From positions 98,106,942 through 98,170,941 of the forward strand of contig OX457056.1 in NCBI GenBank assembly GCA_949752795.1: DNA of 64,000 nt, written 5' to 3'. This DNA comes from Hyperoodon ampullatus (lineage: Eukaryota; Chordata; Mammalia; Artiodactyla; Ziphiidae). Shown here piece by piece: positions 49,672 through 61,543 of the stretch; within the stretch, counting starts at the first letter, position 1; every line of letters starts with the position of its first letter. A model generated the notes under the pieces. It searched no databases. It had not been told where the DNA came from and saw nothing but the letters and a program-made list of their open reading frames with translations. The position numbers were made by a program, and so were the translations under genes.

Positions 49672-50024
49672 TGTTATGAGTGTTTGTGTACCCCCAAAAC
49701 TCATGTGTTGTATCCTAACCCTTAAGGTGATGGTAGTAGAAGGTGGGGCCTTTGGGAGCTGGGTAGGTCATGAGGAAGGAGCCTTCATGAATGAAATTAA
49801 TGCCCTTATAAAACAGGGTTAAGAGAGATCTCACAATTCCTTCCACTACTTAAAGACACAGTGAGAAGTTGGCAGTTTGCCACACAGGAATGGTCTTCAA
49901 TAAGACCCAATCATGTTGGCACCCTGTTCTTAGACGTCCAGACTAACTTTGAGAAATAAATTTTTAGTGTGTATAAGCCACCTAGTCTATGGAATTTTGT
50001 TATAGCAGCCTGAATGGGCTAAGA
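49672..50024 (+). mobile_element. MST-type MaLR solo LTR
   Basis: Starts 'tgttatgagtgtttgtgta' and shows 'gaaggtggggcctttggga', 'gccttcatgaatgaaatta', 'cttataaaacagggttaag' and 'gtataagccacctagtcta'. It is full length, solo, and in the same orientation as the other MST copies in this window. Confidence 0.85.
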
Positions 50025-50255
50025 AAATACATAAATAAATTCAATAACATTGTTTATTTTTTAATATAAAATTTGTGAAAATAAACTGAGAGAGACATAC
50101 AAGAGAAGACTGTAAAATAAATATTGAGATAAATATTATAATGATGATTTGAGAAAAAAGGGAGATTTATAAATGATAGAAATTAATCCAAAATGGTTCA
50201 AGTCATCCTTTAGTGATTTTTCATCTACTATGCATGATTGCTAGTTTTTTGTTTT
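50025..50255. other. Unique AT-rich DNA
   Basis: No feature was recognised. Confidence 0.4.
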
Positions 50256-50779
50256 CACTTGTATATATATGTGTATATTTTAATTGGGGTATAGTTGCTT
50301 CACAATGTTGTGCTACTTTCTGCTGTACAGCAAAGTGAATCAGACGTATACATACACATATCCCCTCCCTTCTGGATTTCTCTCCCATCTAAGTCACCAC
50401 AGAGCATCAAGTAGAATTCCCCATGCTATACAGCAGGCTCTCACTAGTTATCTATTACATATATAACAGTGTATACATGTCAATCCAAATCTCCCAACTC
50501 ATCCCACCCATCCTTTCACCCCTTGGTGTCCATACGTTTGTTCTCTATGTCTGTGTCTATTTCTGCTTTGCAAACATGTTCATCTGTACCATTTTTCTAG
50601 ATTCCACATATATGTGTCAATATACGATATTTGTTTTTCTCTTTCTGACTTACTTTGGTCTGTATGACAGTCTCCAAGTCCATCCACATCTCTACAAATG
50701 ACCCAATTTCTTTCCTTTTAATGGCTGAGTAATATTCCATTGTGTATATATACCACATCTTCTTTACCCACTTGTATAT
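50256..50779 (-). mobile_element. 5'-truncated L1 3' end, antisense, 11-bp duplications
   Basis: Antisense 3' UTR and ORF2 end: 'taattggggtatagttgct', 'tgtacagcaaagtgaatca', 'tagattccacatatatgtg' and 'ggctgagtaatattccatt'. 11-base duplications CACTTGTATAT occur at 50256-50266 and 50769-50779. Confidence 0.9.
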
Positions 50780-50974
50780 TTTCTTAAAAGTAATTTGGTG
50801 TTTACTGAAAATTTAAGTACCTGGGGATAATCTGCTTTTATGAAGAAATGCTCATTTTGTATCCTGGCATTTTATACCATCTAGTTAAAGAGTAGGACAG
50901 ATAAAAATGTTTGTGCTTATGTCAGACATATCAATGATATTAGATTCTTAATTACCAACTGCTAACATATAGTT
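50780..50974. other. Unique spacer between two opposite L1 ends
   Basis: About 195 bases with no recognised feature. Confidence 0.4.
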
Positions 50975-51639
50975 AAATTCCTTTGTCCCACTACTGGGCA
51001 TATATCTGGAGAAAAACATGGTCCAAAATGATACATGCACCCCAATGTTCATTGCAGCATTGTTTACAATATCCAAGACATGGAAGCAACCTAGATGTCC
51101 ATCAACAGTGCAATGGATAAAGAAGATGTGGTAAGTATATACAATGGAATATTACCCAGTCATCAAAGAGAATGAAATAATGTCATTTGCATCAACATGG
51201 ATGGACCTAGAGAATGTCATACTGAGTGAAATAAGTCAGAGAGAGAGAGAGAGAAATATCATATGGTATCACTTATGTGAAGAATCTAAAAAGAAAGGAT
51301 ACAAATGAACTTATTTACAAAACAGAAACAGACTCACAGACTAAGAGAACAAACTTATGGTTACCAGGGGTGAAGGGCGGGAGGAAGGGATAGTTAGAAA
51401 GTTTGAGATTGACATGTACACACTGTCATATTTAAATGGATAACCAACAAGGACCTACTATATAGCACAGGGGCTCAATGTTATGTGGTAACCTGGATGG
51501 AAGGGGAGTTTGAAGGAAGAATGGATACATTTATATGTATGGCTGAGTCACTTTTCTGTGAAACTAAAACTATCATAACATTGTTAATCAGCTATATTCC
51601 AATATAAAATAAAAAGTGTGATGAAAAAAATTCCTTTGT
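50975..51639 (+). mobile_element. 5'-truncated L1 3' end, 12-bp duplications
   Basis: Forward ORF2 C-terminal end and 3' UTR: 'ccactactgggcatatatc', 'gacatggaagcaacctaga', 'atacaatggaatattaccc' and 'ttatggttaccaggggtga'. 12-base duplications AAATTCCTTTGT occur at 50975-50986 and 51628-51639. A short (GA)n run is at about 51,239-51,254. Confidence 0.92.
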
Positions 51640-51966
51640 TCACTATAAATATTGTCCAGTTAGTGTCAGAGTTATCCAGTGTTGTATTTTTACTAGTGGT
51701 TTTTCTATCACCTTGAAATCTCTTCCAGCTTTCAGCCTTGAAAAATCTACTCATCTATATCTACCTAAACTTATTTTCTACTATTCTTTGAGATATATAC
51801 TATATTTAATAAGCAAACAAAAATTGTTTGGTTGATCTAAATTCCAACACAGCCACATTACTGAGACAAATCTTTCCCAGTCTTACAGCTCCTCCCCTGC
51901 TAAGATTAACTTAGTGCTAATGGATCTTGCTTTCTTCCACATCTCTATGGTATGAGGGAATATTTC
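51640..51966. other. Unique DNA
   Basis: No feature was recognised. Confidence 0.4.
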
Positions 51967-52148
51967 ATTTATGCATGTGTGTATCTCCTTAGATACACTC
52001 ATTTATGCATGTGTATGTCTCTTAGCAACTGCTCCACAAATAAGTGTGCTCCAAAAATAAAGGTGTATTTCCTTATTTATGCATGTGTATATCTCCTTAG
52101 CAACTACTCCACAAATAAGTGTGCTCCAAAAATAAGGGTGAATACAGA
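51967..52148. repeat. 74-bp tandem duplication plus 34-bp partial copy
   Basis: Units start 'atttatgcatgtgt' at 51,967 (partial, 34 bases), 52,001 and 52,075. The two full units share about 67 bases with a few substitutions and one single-base indel. An open frame runs through the repeat and therefore shows a repeated peptide, but nothing suggests it is a gene. Confidence 0.9.
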
Positions 52149-53630
52149 CACACTCGCACACAAACACACTTTATAAATTATATGAAATAAAAATGATCAT
52201 TATAAGTTAGATGGTTTCTATGCATAATAACAATAAAGTTAGCATTTCCTGTATAGCAGCAACATAAAGTAATATTATATAAACTTTCAGTTCAATTGAT
52301 TTTTTAAAATATACTGAAGGGGAATATTTTTGACTAAACAAATAGAAGTACTCTTCATATTTTTTCTAAATCTGTCATAGCCTATCTGAGGAAGTCTCCA
52401 GGAAGTTTATGTTTAGAGTGTGCTCAGCAGAAAGATTATTGTGAAAATTATTTTTATTTAATATAAGGATAAAATAATCACACACATATGGATAGTCTGT
52501 TATAGGTGAAATGCCTGGCAGTGACAAGTATTAAAATTGAAAATGTGAATTCTAGTAACAACAAAAATTGTGCCAAGTAGAAAATAAGTATGCTTAATGG
52601 AAAAGTAAAGGTGCAAAAAATCAGATTAAATACTCGTCCCCATGTCTCAAAAAGGAAAAAAATAATGTGATTGGGATATATAGCTTTTTTAAAAATGGGT
52701 GCTGAAATTATTGACACACCTTAAATTAGTAGCTGTAGTGCAATATATGTTTTTTCATTCCTTTGATTTTGGTTTTCTGCTAAAATTTTAAATCCCAGAC
52801 AAATAATTTAATTAATATATTCTTTCTAATAAGTAAGAATAGTGAAAACATTTGCCCTTTATTTATGAAACTTCTTGACACAAATTATTTAATAATTAGG
52901 TGCATTTATTTTTAAACTTGGTAACAGTGATTAGGGAAAATAAATAAATATCTTTTGAAATTTGGGATTAGCTAATCTCAGTTCCTTTACCAACATATTG
53001 GTGATAATTTCAGCATTAATCGCTTCTAATTGTTGATTGGTCTTTTCTCCTTAATATTTTTCTTAGTTTTTGATGAGGCTTTTAATATACACAACCAGGA
53101 GCTATTTCATCATAATGATTGCAGGCCCAATTGTGACAATTTCAGAAATTACAATACTTTCAATAAAATGAGTGAGCAAGTCAGTGGAAGAAAATAATTC
53201 GATGATACATGACAAATTCACATAAGAAGTCAACCAACTGTCATTTGGTTACTCTGATTTTCCAAACTAGACACTCATATTCTGATAGAAAGCCCATGTT
53301 GAGGATTATTATGAAGATTATGTAAAATTTAGAGGAAATGGACTCTTCTTTTGTTTTTGTTTGTGGTGAGAAAAATACAGTTGTAACTGAACCTTAAACA
53401 TAAAGGTGTTAAAATTTTATTTTATTTTCTAACTTATTTCTCAAAGCCTGCTTTAGAAAATGCATGGCTAGTTTTTTCCTGCATAGAGAATATTACATCG
53501 ATTATTTTGAGTTAATAAAAAAAACAGAGTCTAACAAAACACATTACAGTTGATGGAGCCATCACAATTGTGATTTAAATTATGTGTAAATAAATTGCCT
53601 TTAAAATAACCAACTCCTTTTAATCTATTT
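52149..53630. other. Unique AT-rich DNA
   Basis: No gene or assigned repeat was seen. Open frames near 52,478-52,717 (-) are hydrophobic by composition and show no domain. Confidence 0.5.
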
Positions 53631-53640
53631 AAACAGCTGA

Positions 53641-54857
53641 GAGGAGCTTCAAGATTGCAGAAGAGTAAGACGTGGAGATCACCTTCCTCCCCACAAATAC
53701 ATCAGAAATACATCTACATGTGGAACAGCTCCTATAGAACCCCCACTGAATGCTGGCAGAAGACCTCAGACCTCCCAAAAGGCAAGAAACTCCCCACATA
53801 CCTGGGTAGGGCAAAAGAAAAAAAGAAAAAACAGAGACAAAAGAATAGGGACGGGACCTGCACCAGTGGGAGGGAGCTGTGAAGGAGGAAAGGTTTCCAC
53901 ACACTAGAAGCCCCTTCGCGGGCGGAGACTGAGGGTGGCATGGGGGTAGATTCAGCGTCGTGGAGGAGAGCGCAGCAACAGGGTTGTGGGGGGAAAAGCG
54001 GAGAGATTCCCGCACAGAGGATTGGTGCCGACCAGCACTCACCAGCCCAAGAGGCTTGTCTGCTCACCCGCTGGGGCGGGTGGGGGCTGGGTGCTGAGGC
54101 TCGGGCTTCGGTCAGATTCCAGGGAAAGGACTGGGGTTGGCGGCGTGAACACAGCCTGAAGGGGGCTAGTGTGTCACAGCTAGCGGGGATGGAGTCCGGG
54201 AAAAGGTCTGGACCTGCCGAAGAGACAAGAGACTTTATCTTCCCTCTTTGTTTCCTGATGCGTGAAGAGAGGGGATTAAGAGCACTGGTTAGTGGAGCCC
54301 CAGAGATGTGCGGGAGCCACAGCTATCAGCATAGACCCAAGAGAAGGGCATGAGACACTAATGCTGCTGCTGCAGCCACCAAGAAGCCTGTGTGCAAGCA
54401 CAGGTCACTGTCCACACCTCCCCTCCTGGAAGCCTGTGCAGCCTGCCACTGCCAGGGTCCCGTGATCCAGGGACAACTTCCCTGGGAGAACACACGGCAC
54501 ACCTCAGGCTGTTGCAACCTCATGCTGGCCTCTGCCGCTGCAGGCTCATCCCGCATCCGTACCCCTCCCTCCCTCCGGCCTGAGTGAACCAGAGACCCTG
54601 AATCAGCTTTTCCTTTAACCCCATCCTGTCTGAGCAAAGAAGAGACACCCTCAGGTGACCTACACTCAGAGGTGGATCCAAATCCAAAGCTGAACACCAG
54701 GAGGTGTGCAAACAAAAAAGAGAAAGGGAAATTTCTACCAGCAGCCTCAGGAGCAGTGGATTACATCTCCACAATCAACTTGATGTACCCTGCATCTGTG
54801 GAATACCTGAATAGACAATGAATCACCCCAAATTGATAAGGTGGATTTTGGGAGCAA

Positions 54858-54949
<92 letters not shown>

Positions 54950-55674
54950 TCCCTCTTTCTCTTTCTGTGAGGGTGTATGTATATGCTTCAGTGTGTGATT
55001 TTGCCTGTATAGCTTTGTTTTTACCATTTGTCCTAGGGTTCTGTCTGTCTGATTTCTTTTCTTTTTAAAAATTTTTTCTTAATAAATATTTTTTATTTTA
55101 TTTTCCCTTTCTTTCTTTCTTTCCTATGTATTTTCCCTTTTATTCTGAGCTGCATGGATGAAAGTCTCTTGTTGCTCCAGCCAGGCATCAGGGTTGTGCC
55201 TCTGAGGTGGGAGAGGCAACTTCAGGACACTGGTCCACAAGAGACCTCCCAGCTCCATGTAATATCAAATGGCGAAAATCTCCCAGAGATCTTCATCTCA
55301 GTGCCAAAACCCAGCTTCACTCAATGAGCAGCCAGCTGCAGTGCTGGACACCCGATGCCAAACAACTAGCAAGACAGGAAAACAACCCCATCCATTAGCA
55401 GACAGGAGGGCTAAAATCATAATAGGGCAACAGAAACCTCAAAATACAACACTAGACGTGGACCTTCCCACCAGAAAGGCAAGATCCAGCCTCATCCACC
55501 AGAACACAGGCACTAGTCCCCTCCATCAGGAAGACTACACAACCCACTGAACCAAATTTAGCCACTGGGGACAGACACCAAAATCAATGGGAAATAAGAA
55601 CCTTCAGCCTGTGAAAAGGAGACCCAAAACACAGTAAGGTAAGCAAAATTAGAAGACACAGAAACACACAGCAG
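53641..55674 (+). promoter_or_regulatory. L1 5' UTR (internal promoter region)
   Basis: About 2 kb upstream of ORF1 with the highest GC content in the window (53,880-54,600). In L1 families the 5' UTR holds the internal RNA polymerase II promoter. The first bases read 'caagattgcagaagag'. In mammalian L1s this position often carries a YY1-type AAGATGGC core, and here it is altered (inference). A (TA)42 tract interrupts the region at 54,861-54,944. Open frames here on both strands reflect GC content and are not genes. Confidence 0.75.
54861..54944. repeat. (TA)42 microsatellite in L1 5' UTR
   Basis: An uninterrupted TA tract of 84 bases, the longest pure simple repeat in the window. It can form cruciforms and is likely to vary in length between individuals. 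Confidence 0.95.
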
Positions 55675-56543
55675 ATGAAGAAGCAAGACAAAAACCCACC
55701 AGACCTAACAAATGAAGAGGAAATAAGCAGTCTACCTGAAAAAGAATTCAGTATAATGATAGTAAAGATGACTGAAAATCTTGGATGTAGAATGGAGAAA
55801 CTACAAGAAATGTTTAACAAGGACCTAGGAGAACTAAAGAGCAAACAAACAATGATGAACAACACAATAAATAAAATTAAAAATTCTCTAGAAGGGATTA
55901 ATTGCAGAAAAACTGAGGCAGAAGAATGGATAAGTGACCTGGAAGATAAAATAATGGAAACAATTACTGCAGAGCAGAATAAAGAGAAAAGAATGAAAAG
56001 AACTGAGGACAGTCTCAGAGACCTCTGGGACAACATTAAACACACCAACATTCGAATTATAGGGGTCCCAGAAGAAGAAGAGAAAAAGAAAGGGACTGAG
56101 AAAATATTTGATGAGATTATAGTTGAAAACTTCCCTAATATGGGAAAGGAAATAGTTAATCAAGTCCAGGAAGCAAAGAGAGTCCCACAGAGGATAAATC
56201 CAAAGAGAAACATGCCAAGACACATATTAATCAAACTATCAAAAATTAAATACAAAGAAAAAATATTAAAAGAAGCAAGGGAAAAAAATAACAAATAACA
56301 TACATGGGAATACCCATAAGGTTAACAGCTGAACTTTCATCAGAAACTCTGCAAGCCAGAAGGGACTGGCAGGACATATTTAAAGTGATGAAGGAGAAAA
56401 ACCTACAACCAAGATTACTCTACCCAGCAAGGATCTCATTCAGATTTGAGGGAGAAATTAAAAACATTACAGACAAGCAAAAGTGAAGAGAATTCAGCAC
56501 CACCATACCAACTTTACAACAAATGCTAAAGGAACTTTTCTAG
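55675..56543 (+). pseudogene. L1 ORF1 pseudogene
   Basis: ORF1p is the L1 RNA-binding chaperone: N-terminal coiled coil, RRM, C-terminal domain. An open segment of 207 codons (55,675-56,298) carries the charged, heptad-rich coiled-coil part (about residues 35-115) and the RRM start with NIRIIGVPE at 125-133. A stop and a frame change follow. The C-terminal domain continues in another frame at 56,304-56,486 ('LQARRDWQDI', 'LLYPARISFRF'). An in-frame TGA then follows 'TDKQK', and the original end is TAG at 56,541-56,543. At least one frameshift and two premature stops inactivate it. The start codon was chosen as the first ATG of the open segment, and the original start may lie slightly upstream. 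Confidence 0.88.
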
Positions 56544-56601
56544 GAAAGAAACACAAGAAAAGGAAAAGACCTACAATAACAAACCCAAAACAATTAAGAA
56601 A

Positions 56602-59600
56602 ATGGTAATAGGAACATACATAATGATAATTACCTTAAATGTATGTGGATTAAGTACTCCAACCAAAAGTCATAGACTGGGTTGAATGGACACAAAAACA
56701 AGACCCATATATATGCTGTTAAAAAGAGACCAACTTCAGACCTAGGGATACATACAGACTGAAAGTGAGGGGATGGAAAAAGATATTCCATGCAAATGGA
56801 AATCAAAAGAAAGCTGGAGTGGCAATTCTCATATCACACAAAGAGATTTTAAAGTAAAGACTATTACAAGGGACAAAGAAGGATACTACATAATGATCAG
56901 GGGATTGATCCAAGAAGACGATATAAGAAATGTAAATATTTATGCACCCAACATAGGAGCACCTCAATACATAAGGCAAATACTAACAGCCATAAGATGG
57001 GAAATTGACAGTAACACATCGTAATAGGGGACTTTAAAACACCACTTTAACCAATGGACAGATCATCCAAAATGAAAATAAAAAAGGAAACACGAGCTTT
57101 AAATGATACATTAAACATGAGGGACTTAATTGAAATTTATAGGACATTCCAACTAAAAACAACAGAATACACATTCTTCTCAAGTGCTCATGGCACTTTC
57201 TCCAGGATAGATCATATCTTGGGTCACAAATCAAGCCATGGTAAATTTAAGAAAATTGAAATCATATCAAGTATCTTTTCCTACGACAACGCGTTGAGAC
57301 CAGATATAAATTCCAGGAAAAATATATAAAAAATACAAACACATGGAGGCTAAACAATGCACTACTTAATAACCAAGAGATCACTGAAGAAATCAAAGAG
57401 GAAATCAAAAAATACCTAGAAACAAATGACAGTAAAAAAACACGATGACCCAAAACCTATGAGATGCAGCAACAGCAGTTCAAAGAGGGAAGTTCTTAGC
57501 AATACAATTGCACCATAGGAAAAAAGAAACATCTAGAAACAACAATCGAAACTTACACCTAAAGCAATAAAAGAAAGAAGAACAAAATAACCCCAAAGAT
57601 AGCAGAAGGAGAGAAATCATAAAGGTCAGATCAGAAATAAATGAAAAAGAAATGAAGGAAACGATAGCAAAGATCAATAAAATTAAAAGCTAGTTATTTG
57701 AGAACATAAATTGATAAACCATTAGCCAGACTCATCAAAAAAAAAAAAAAAAAAGGGAGAAGACTCAAATCAATAGATTTAGAAATGAAAAAGGAGAAGT
57801 AACAACTAACACTGGAGAAATACAAAGGATAATGAGAGATTACTACAAGCAACTCTATGCCAATAAAATGGACAACCTGGAAGAAATGGACAAATTCTTC
57901 AAAATGCACAACCTTCCGAGACAGAACCAAGAAGAAATGGAAAATATGGACAGACTAATCACAGGCACTGAATTTGAAACTGTGATTAAAAATCTTCCAA
58001 CAACAAAAAGCCAAGGACCAAATGGCTTCACAGGTGAATACTATCAAACATTTAGAAAAGAGCTCACATCTATCCTTCTCAAACTCTTGCAAAATATAGC
58101 AGAAGAAGGAACACTCCCAAACTCATTCTATGAGGCCACCATCACCCTGATACCAAAACCAAACAAAGATGCCACAAAGACAGAAAACTACAGGCCACTA
58201 TCACTGATGAACATAGATGCAAAAATCCTCAACAAAATACTAGCAAACAGAATCCAACAGCACATTAAAAGGATCATACACTATGATCAAGTGGGGTTGA
58301 TCCCAGGAATGCAAGGATTCTTCAATATATGCAAATCAAACAATGTGATACACCATATTAACAACTTGAAGGAGAAAAACCATATGATCATCTCAATTAA
58401 TTCAGAGAAAGATTCCACCAAAATTCAACACCCATTTAATATAAAAACCCTGCAGAAAGTAGGCATAGAGGGAAATTTCTTCAACACAATAAAGGTCATA
58501 TATGACAAACCCACAGCCAATATCATCCTCAATGGTGAAAAACTGAAACCATTTCCACTAAGATCAGGAACAAGACAAGGTTACGCACTCTCACCATTGT
58601 GATTCAACATAGTTTTGGAAGTTTTAACTACAACAATCACAGAATAAAAAGAAATAAAAGGAATCCAAATCGGAAAAGAAGTAAAGCTGTCACTCTGCAG
58701 ATGACATGATACTATATATAGAGAATCCTAAAGAGCTACCAGAAAACTACTAGAGCTAATCAATGAATTCAGTAAAGTTGCAAGACACAAAATTAATGCA
58801 CAGAAATCTCTAGCATTCCTATACACTAATGATGAAATATCTGAAAGTGAAATTAAGAAAACACTCCCATTTACCATTGCAACAAAAAGAATAAAATATC
58901 TAGGAATAAACCTACCTAAGGAGACAAAAGACGTGGATGCAGAAAATTATAAGACACTGATGAAAGAAATTAAAGATGATACAAATAGATGGAGAGATAT
59001 ACCATGTTCTTGGATTGGAAGAATCAACATTGTGAAAATGACTCTACTACTGAAAGCAATCTACAGATTCAACACAATCCCTATCAAACTACCACTGGCA
59101 TTTTTCACAGAACTAGAACAAAAAATTTCACAATTTGTATAGAAACGCAAAAGACCCAGAATTGCCAAAGCAATATTCAGAAAGAAAAACGGAGCTGGAG
59201 GAATCAGGCTCCCTGACTTCAGACTATACTACATAGCTACAGTAATCAAGACAGTATGGTACTGGCACGAAAACAGAAATATAGATCAATGGAACATGAT
59301 AGAATGCCCAGAGATAAACCCACACACATACGGTCAACTTATCTTTGATAAAGGAGGCAAGGATAAGCAGTGGAGAAAAGACAACCTTTTCAATAAGTAG
59401 TGCTGGGATAACTGGGCAGCTACATGTAAAAGAATGAAATTAGAACACTCCTTAACACCGTACACAAAAATAAACTCAAAATGGATTAAAGACCTAAATG
59501 TAAGGCCAGACACCATCAAACTCTTAGAGGAAAACATAGGCAGTACACTCTATGACATAAATTACAGCAAGATCCTTTCTGAGCAACCTCCTAGAGAAAT

Positions 59601-60423
59601 GGAAATTAAAACAAAAATAAACAAATGGGACCTAATGAAACTTCAAAGCTTTTGCACAGCAAAGGAAACCATAAACAAGATGAAAAGACCACCCTCAGAA
59701 TGGGAGAAAATATTTTCAAATAAAGCAACTGACAAAGGATTAATCTCCAAAACATACAAGCAGCTCATGCAGCTGAATATCAAAAAACAAAAACAAACAA
59801 CCAAATACAAAAATGGGCAGAAGACCTAAATAGACATTTCTCCAAAGAAGATATACAGATTGCCAACAAACACATGAAAGAATGCTCAACATCATTAATC
59901 ATTAGAGAAATCCAAATCAAAACTACAATGAGATATCATCTCACACTGGTCAGAATGGCCATCATCAAAAAATCTAGAAACAATAAATGCTGGAGAGGGT
60001 GTGGAGAAAAGGGAATGCTCTTGCGCTTTTGGTGGGAATGTAAATTGATACAGTCACTATGGAATACAGTATGGAGGTTCCTTAAAAAACTAAAAATAGA
60101 ACTACCATATGACTCAGCAATCCCACTACTGGGCATATACACTGAGAAAACCATAATTCAAAAAGAGTCAGGTACCAAAATATTCTTTGCAGCTCTGTTT
60201 ACAATAGCCAGGACATGGAAGCAACCTAAGTGTCCATCAACAGATGAATGGATAAAGAAGATGTGGCACATATATACAATGGAATATTACTCAGCCATAA
60301 AAAGAAATGAAATTGAGTTTTTTGTCATGAGCTAATTGGACTTAGAGTCTGTCATACAGAATGAAGTAACTCAGAAAGGGTAAAACTAATACCGTATGCT
60401 AACATGTATATATGGAATTTAAG
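56602..60423 (+). pseudogene. L1 ORF2 (endonuclease/reverse transcriptase) pseudogene
   Basis: ORF2p provides endonuclease and reverse transcriptase for target-primed reverse transcription. Text matching the N-terminus begins at the ATG at 56,602. Endonuclease motifs are readable in separate frames: NIYAPN within 56,773-57,024 and SRIDHILG within 57,054-57,329. The reverse transcriptase finger/palm lies in a 256-codon open segment (57,832-58,602), which includes LIPKPNKD. The motif-A aspartate is replaced by Asn (codon at 58,399-58,401). The FADD box at about 58,695-58,705 has lost two bases, which breaks the Phe codon and shifts the frame. The C-terminal Cys/His motif (59,874-60,335) has Arg in place of His. 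It is clearly inactive. Confidence 0.9.
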
Positions 60424-60769
60424 AAAGAAAAAAGAAAAAGGTCATGAAGAACCTAGGGTCAAGACAGGAATAAAGACACAGACCTACTAGCGAATGGACA
60501 TATATACAGTACCAAACTTAAAATAGATAGCTAGTGGGAAGCAGCGTTATAGCACAGGGAGATCAGCTCGGTGTTTTGTGACCACCTAGGTTGGTGGGAT
60601 GGAGGGAGACACAAGAGGGAAGAGATATGGGAACATATGTCTATGTATAACTGATTCACTTTGTTATAAAGCAGAAACTAACACACTATTGTAAAGCAAT
60701 TATACTCCAATAAAGATGTTAATAAATAAATAAATAAATAAATAATTAAGTAAATAAATAAATAGCTGA

Positions 60770-61543
60770 ATACAAGATCTTTGATTAAAAAAAATTATCA
60801 CAAACACTGGCAACAGTTTTATTAGTAGGAAAAAAATACTTTCATTCAAACCAAAACCTGAGACAATGTAACCTATGTTTTATCTAGATCTTATAAATAT
60901 CCCTCATCTGTTTCAAAAAAGAGAAAAGCAGGCAATTTTAATATTTGAATATTAAAAGACCTTACAAACATTTTTTAATAGTATCTTTTAGAATATATCA
61001 TCTCTTCATATTAGTGAACTCGGCATTTTGACCTATTCCATTTTCATCAAATTTGCCTGCTTTAATATAAAAAATTTAAAACTTTAAAACATATTTAAAT
61101 TTTCCCCTCAGATTAGAATATTGAAAAATCTGTTCCACCTGTTTGTCTTTACAATTTACAATTCCTGGTGAAAATTTAATACCTTATAGATATCTGTGAA
61201 AAACAAATCATACAATTTTGTTTTCTTTGCAAGGAATATTAAGTAAAACAACTGAAATAAAACAACTCATGCAGTGTTTGGCACAAAACATAAATTTAAT
61301 AAATGCATAATACTTCTAAAGTGAAATTTATAAATAACAGATAAAGTTTCCATAAAAAGTATAAATACTTTCCACCTAATTATTGTTTCATGCTAAAATT
61401 GTTTTTCTTATTTTATATTTCAAAGTTCCTGAAATAGTCATCACAATTATGCAGAAAGTAAAATAATTATTTCTCTTTAAAATGGTATATTAGAGAATTT
61501 TTGAAAATTCTCTAATTTTTTTTATTTTACTAGATTTTAAATG
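60770..61543. other. Unique AT-rich spacer
   Basis: About 770 bases with no recognised feature between the full-length L1 and the ZFP91 retrocopy. Confidence 0.45.

Larger units (their letters stand above)
53641..60759 (+). mobile_element. Full-length but inactive L1 (LINE-1)
   Basis: A complete cetartiodactyl-type LINE-1: 5' UTR from 53,641 ('gaggagcttcaagattgc'), ORF1 region 55,675-56,543, ORF2 region 56,602-60,423, 3' UTR to about 60,720 and an (AAAT)n tail. The flanks AAACAGCTGA (53631-53640) and AAATAGCTGA (60760-60769) fit a 10-bp target duplication with one change. Both ORFs carry stops and frameshifts, so it cannot retrotranspose. It is the only L1 here with its 5' end, at about 7.1 kb. 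It is the same subfamily as the truncated copies at 9,415 and 62,455, judged by nearly identical C-terminal ORF2 text. Confidence 0.93.

Noticed and set aside
51952..52176. Peptide with internal repeats
   Set aside because: The repetition comes from the 74-bp tandem DNA duplication. No evidence of a gene.
53629..54774. Cluster of 110-140 residue frames on both strands
   Set aside because: They fall in the GC-rich L1 5' UTR, where random frames are long. No shared protein features.
54761..55027. Repeated Tyr-Ile peptide as a novel repeat protein
   Set aside because: It is a translation of the (TA)42 microsatellite.
55675..60335. Functional reverse transcriptase system or domesticated L1 gene
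   Set aside because: Frames are broken by stops and indels, and catalytic residues are replaced. Ordinary L1 decay explains it.
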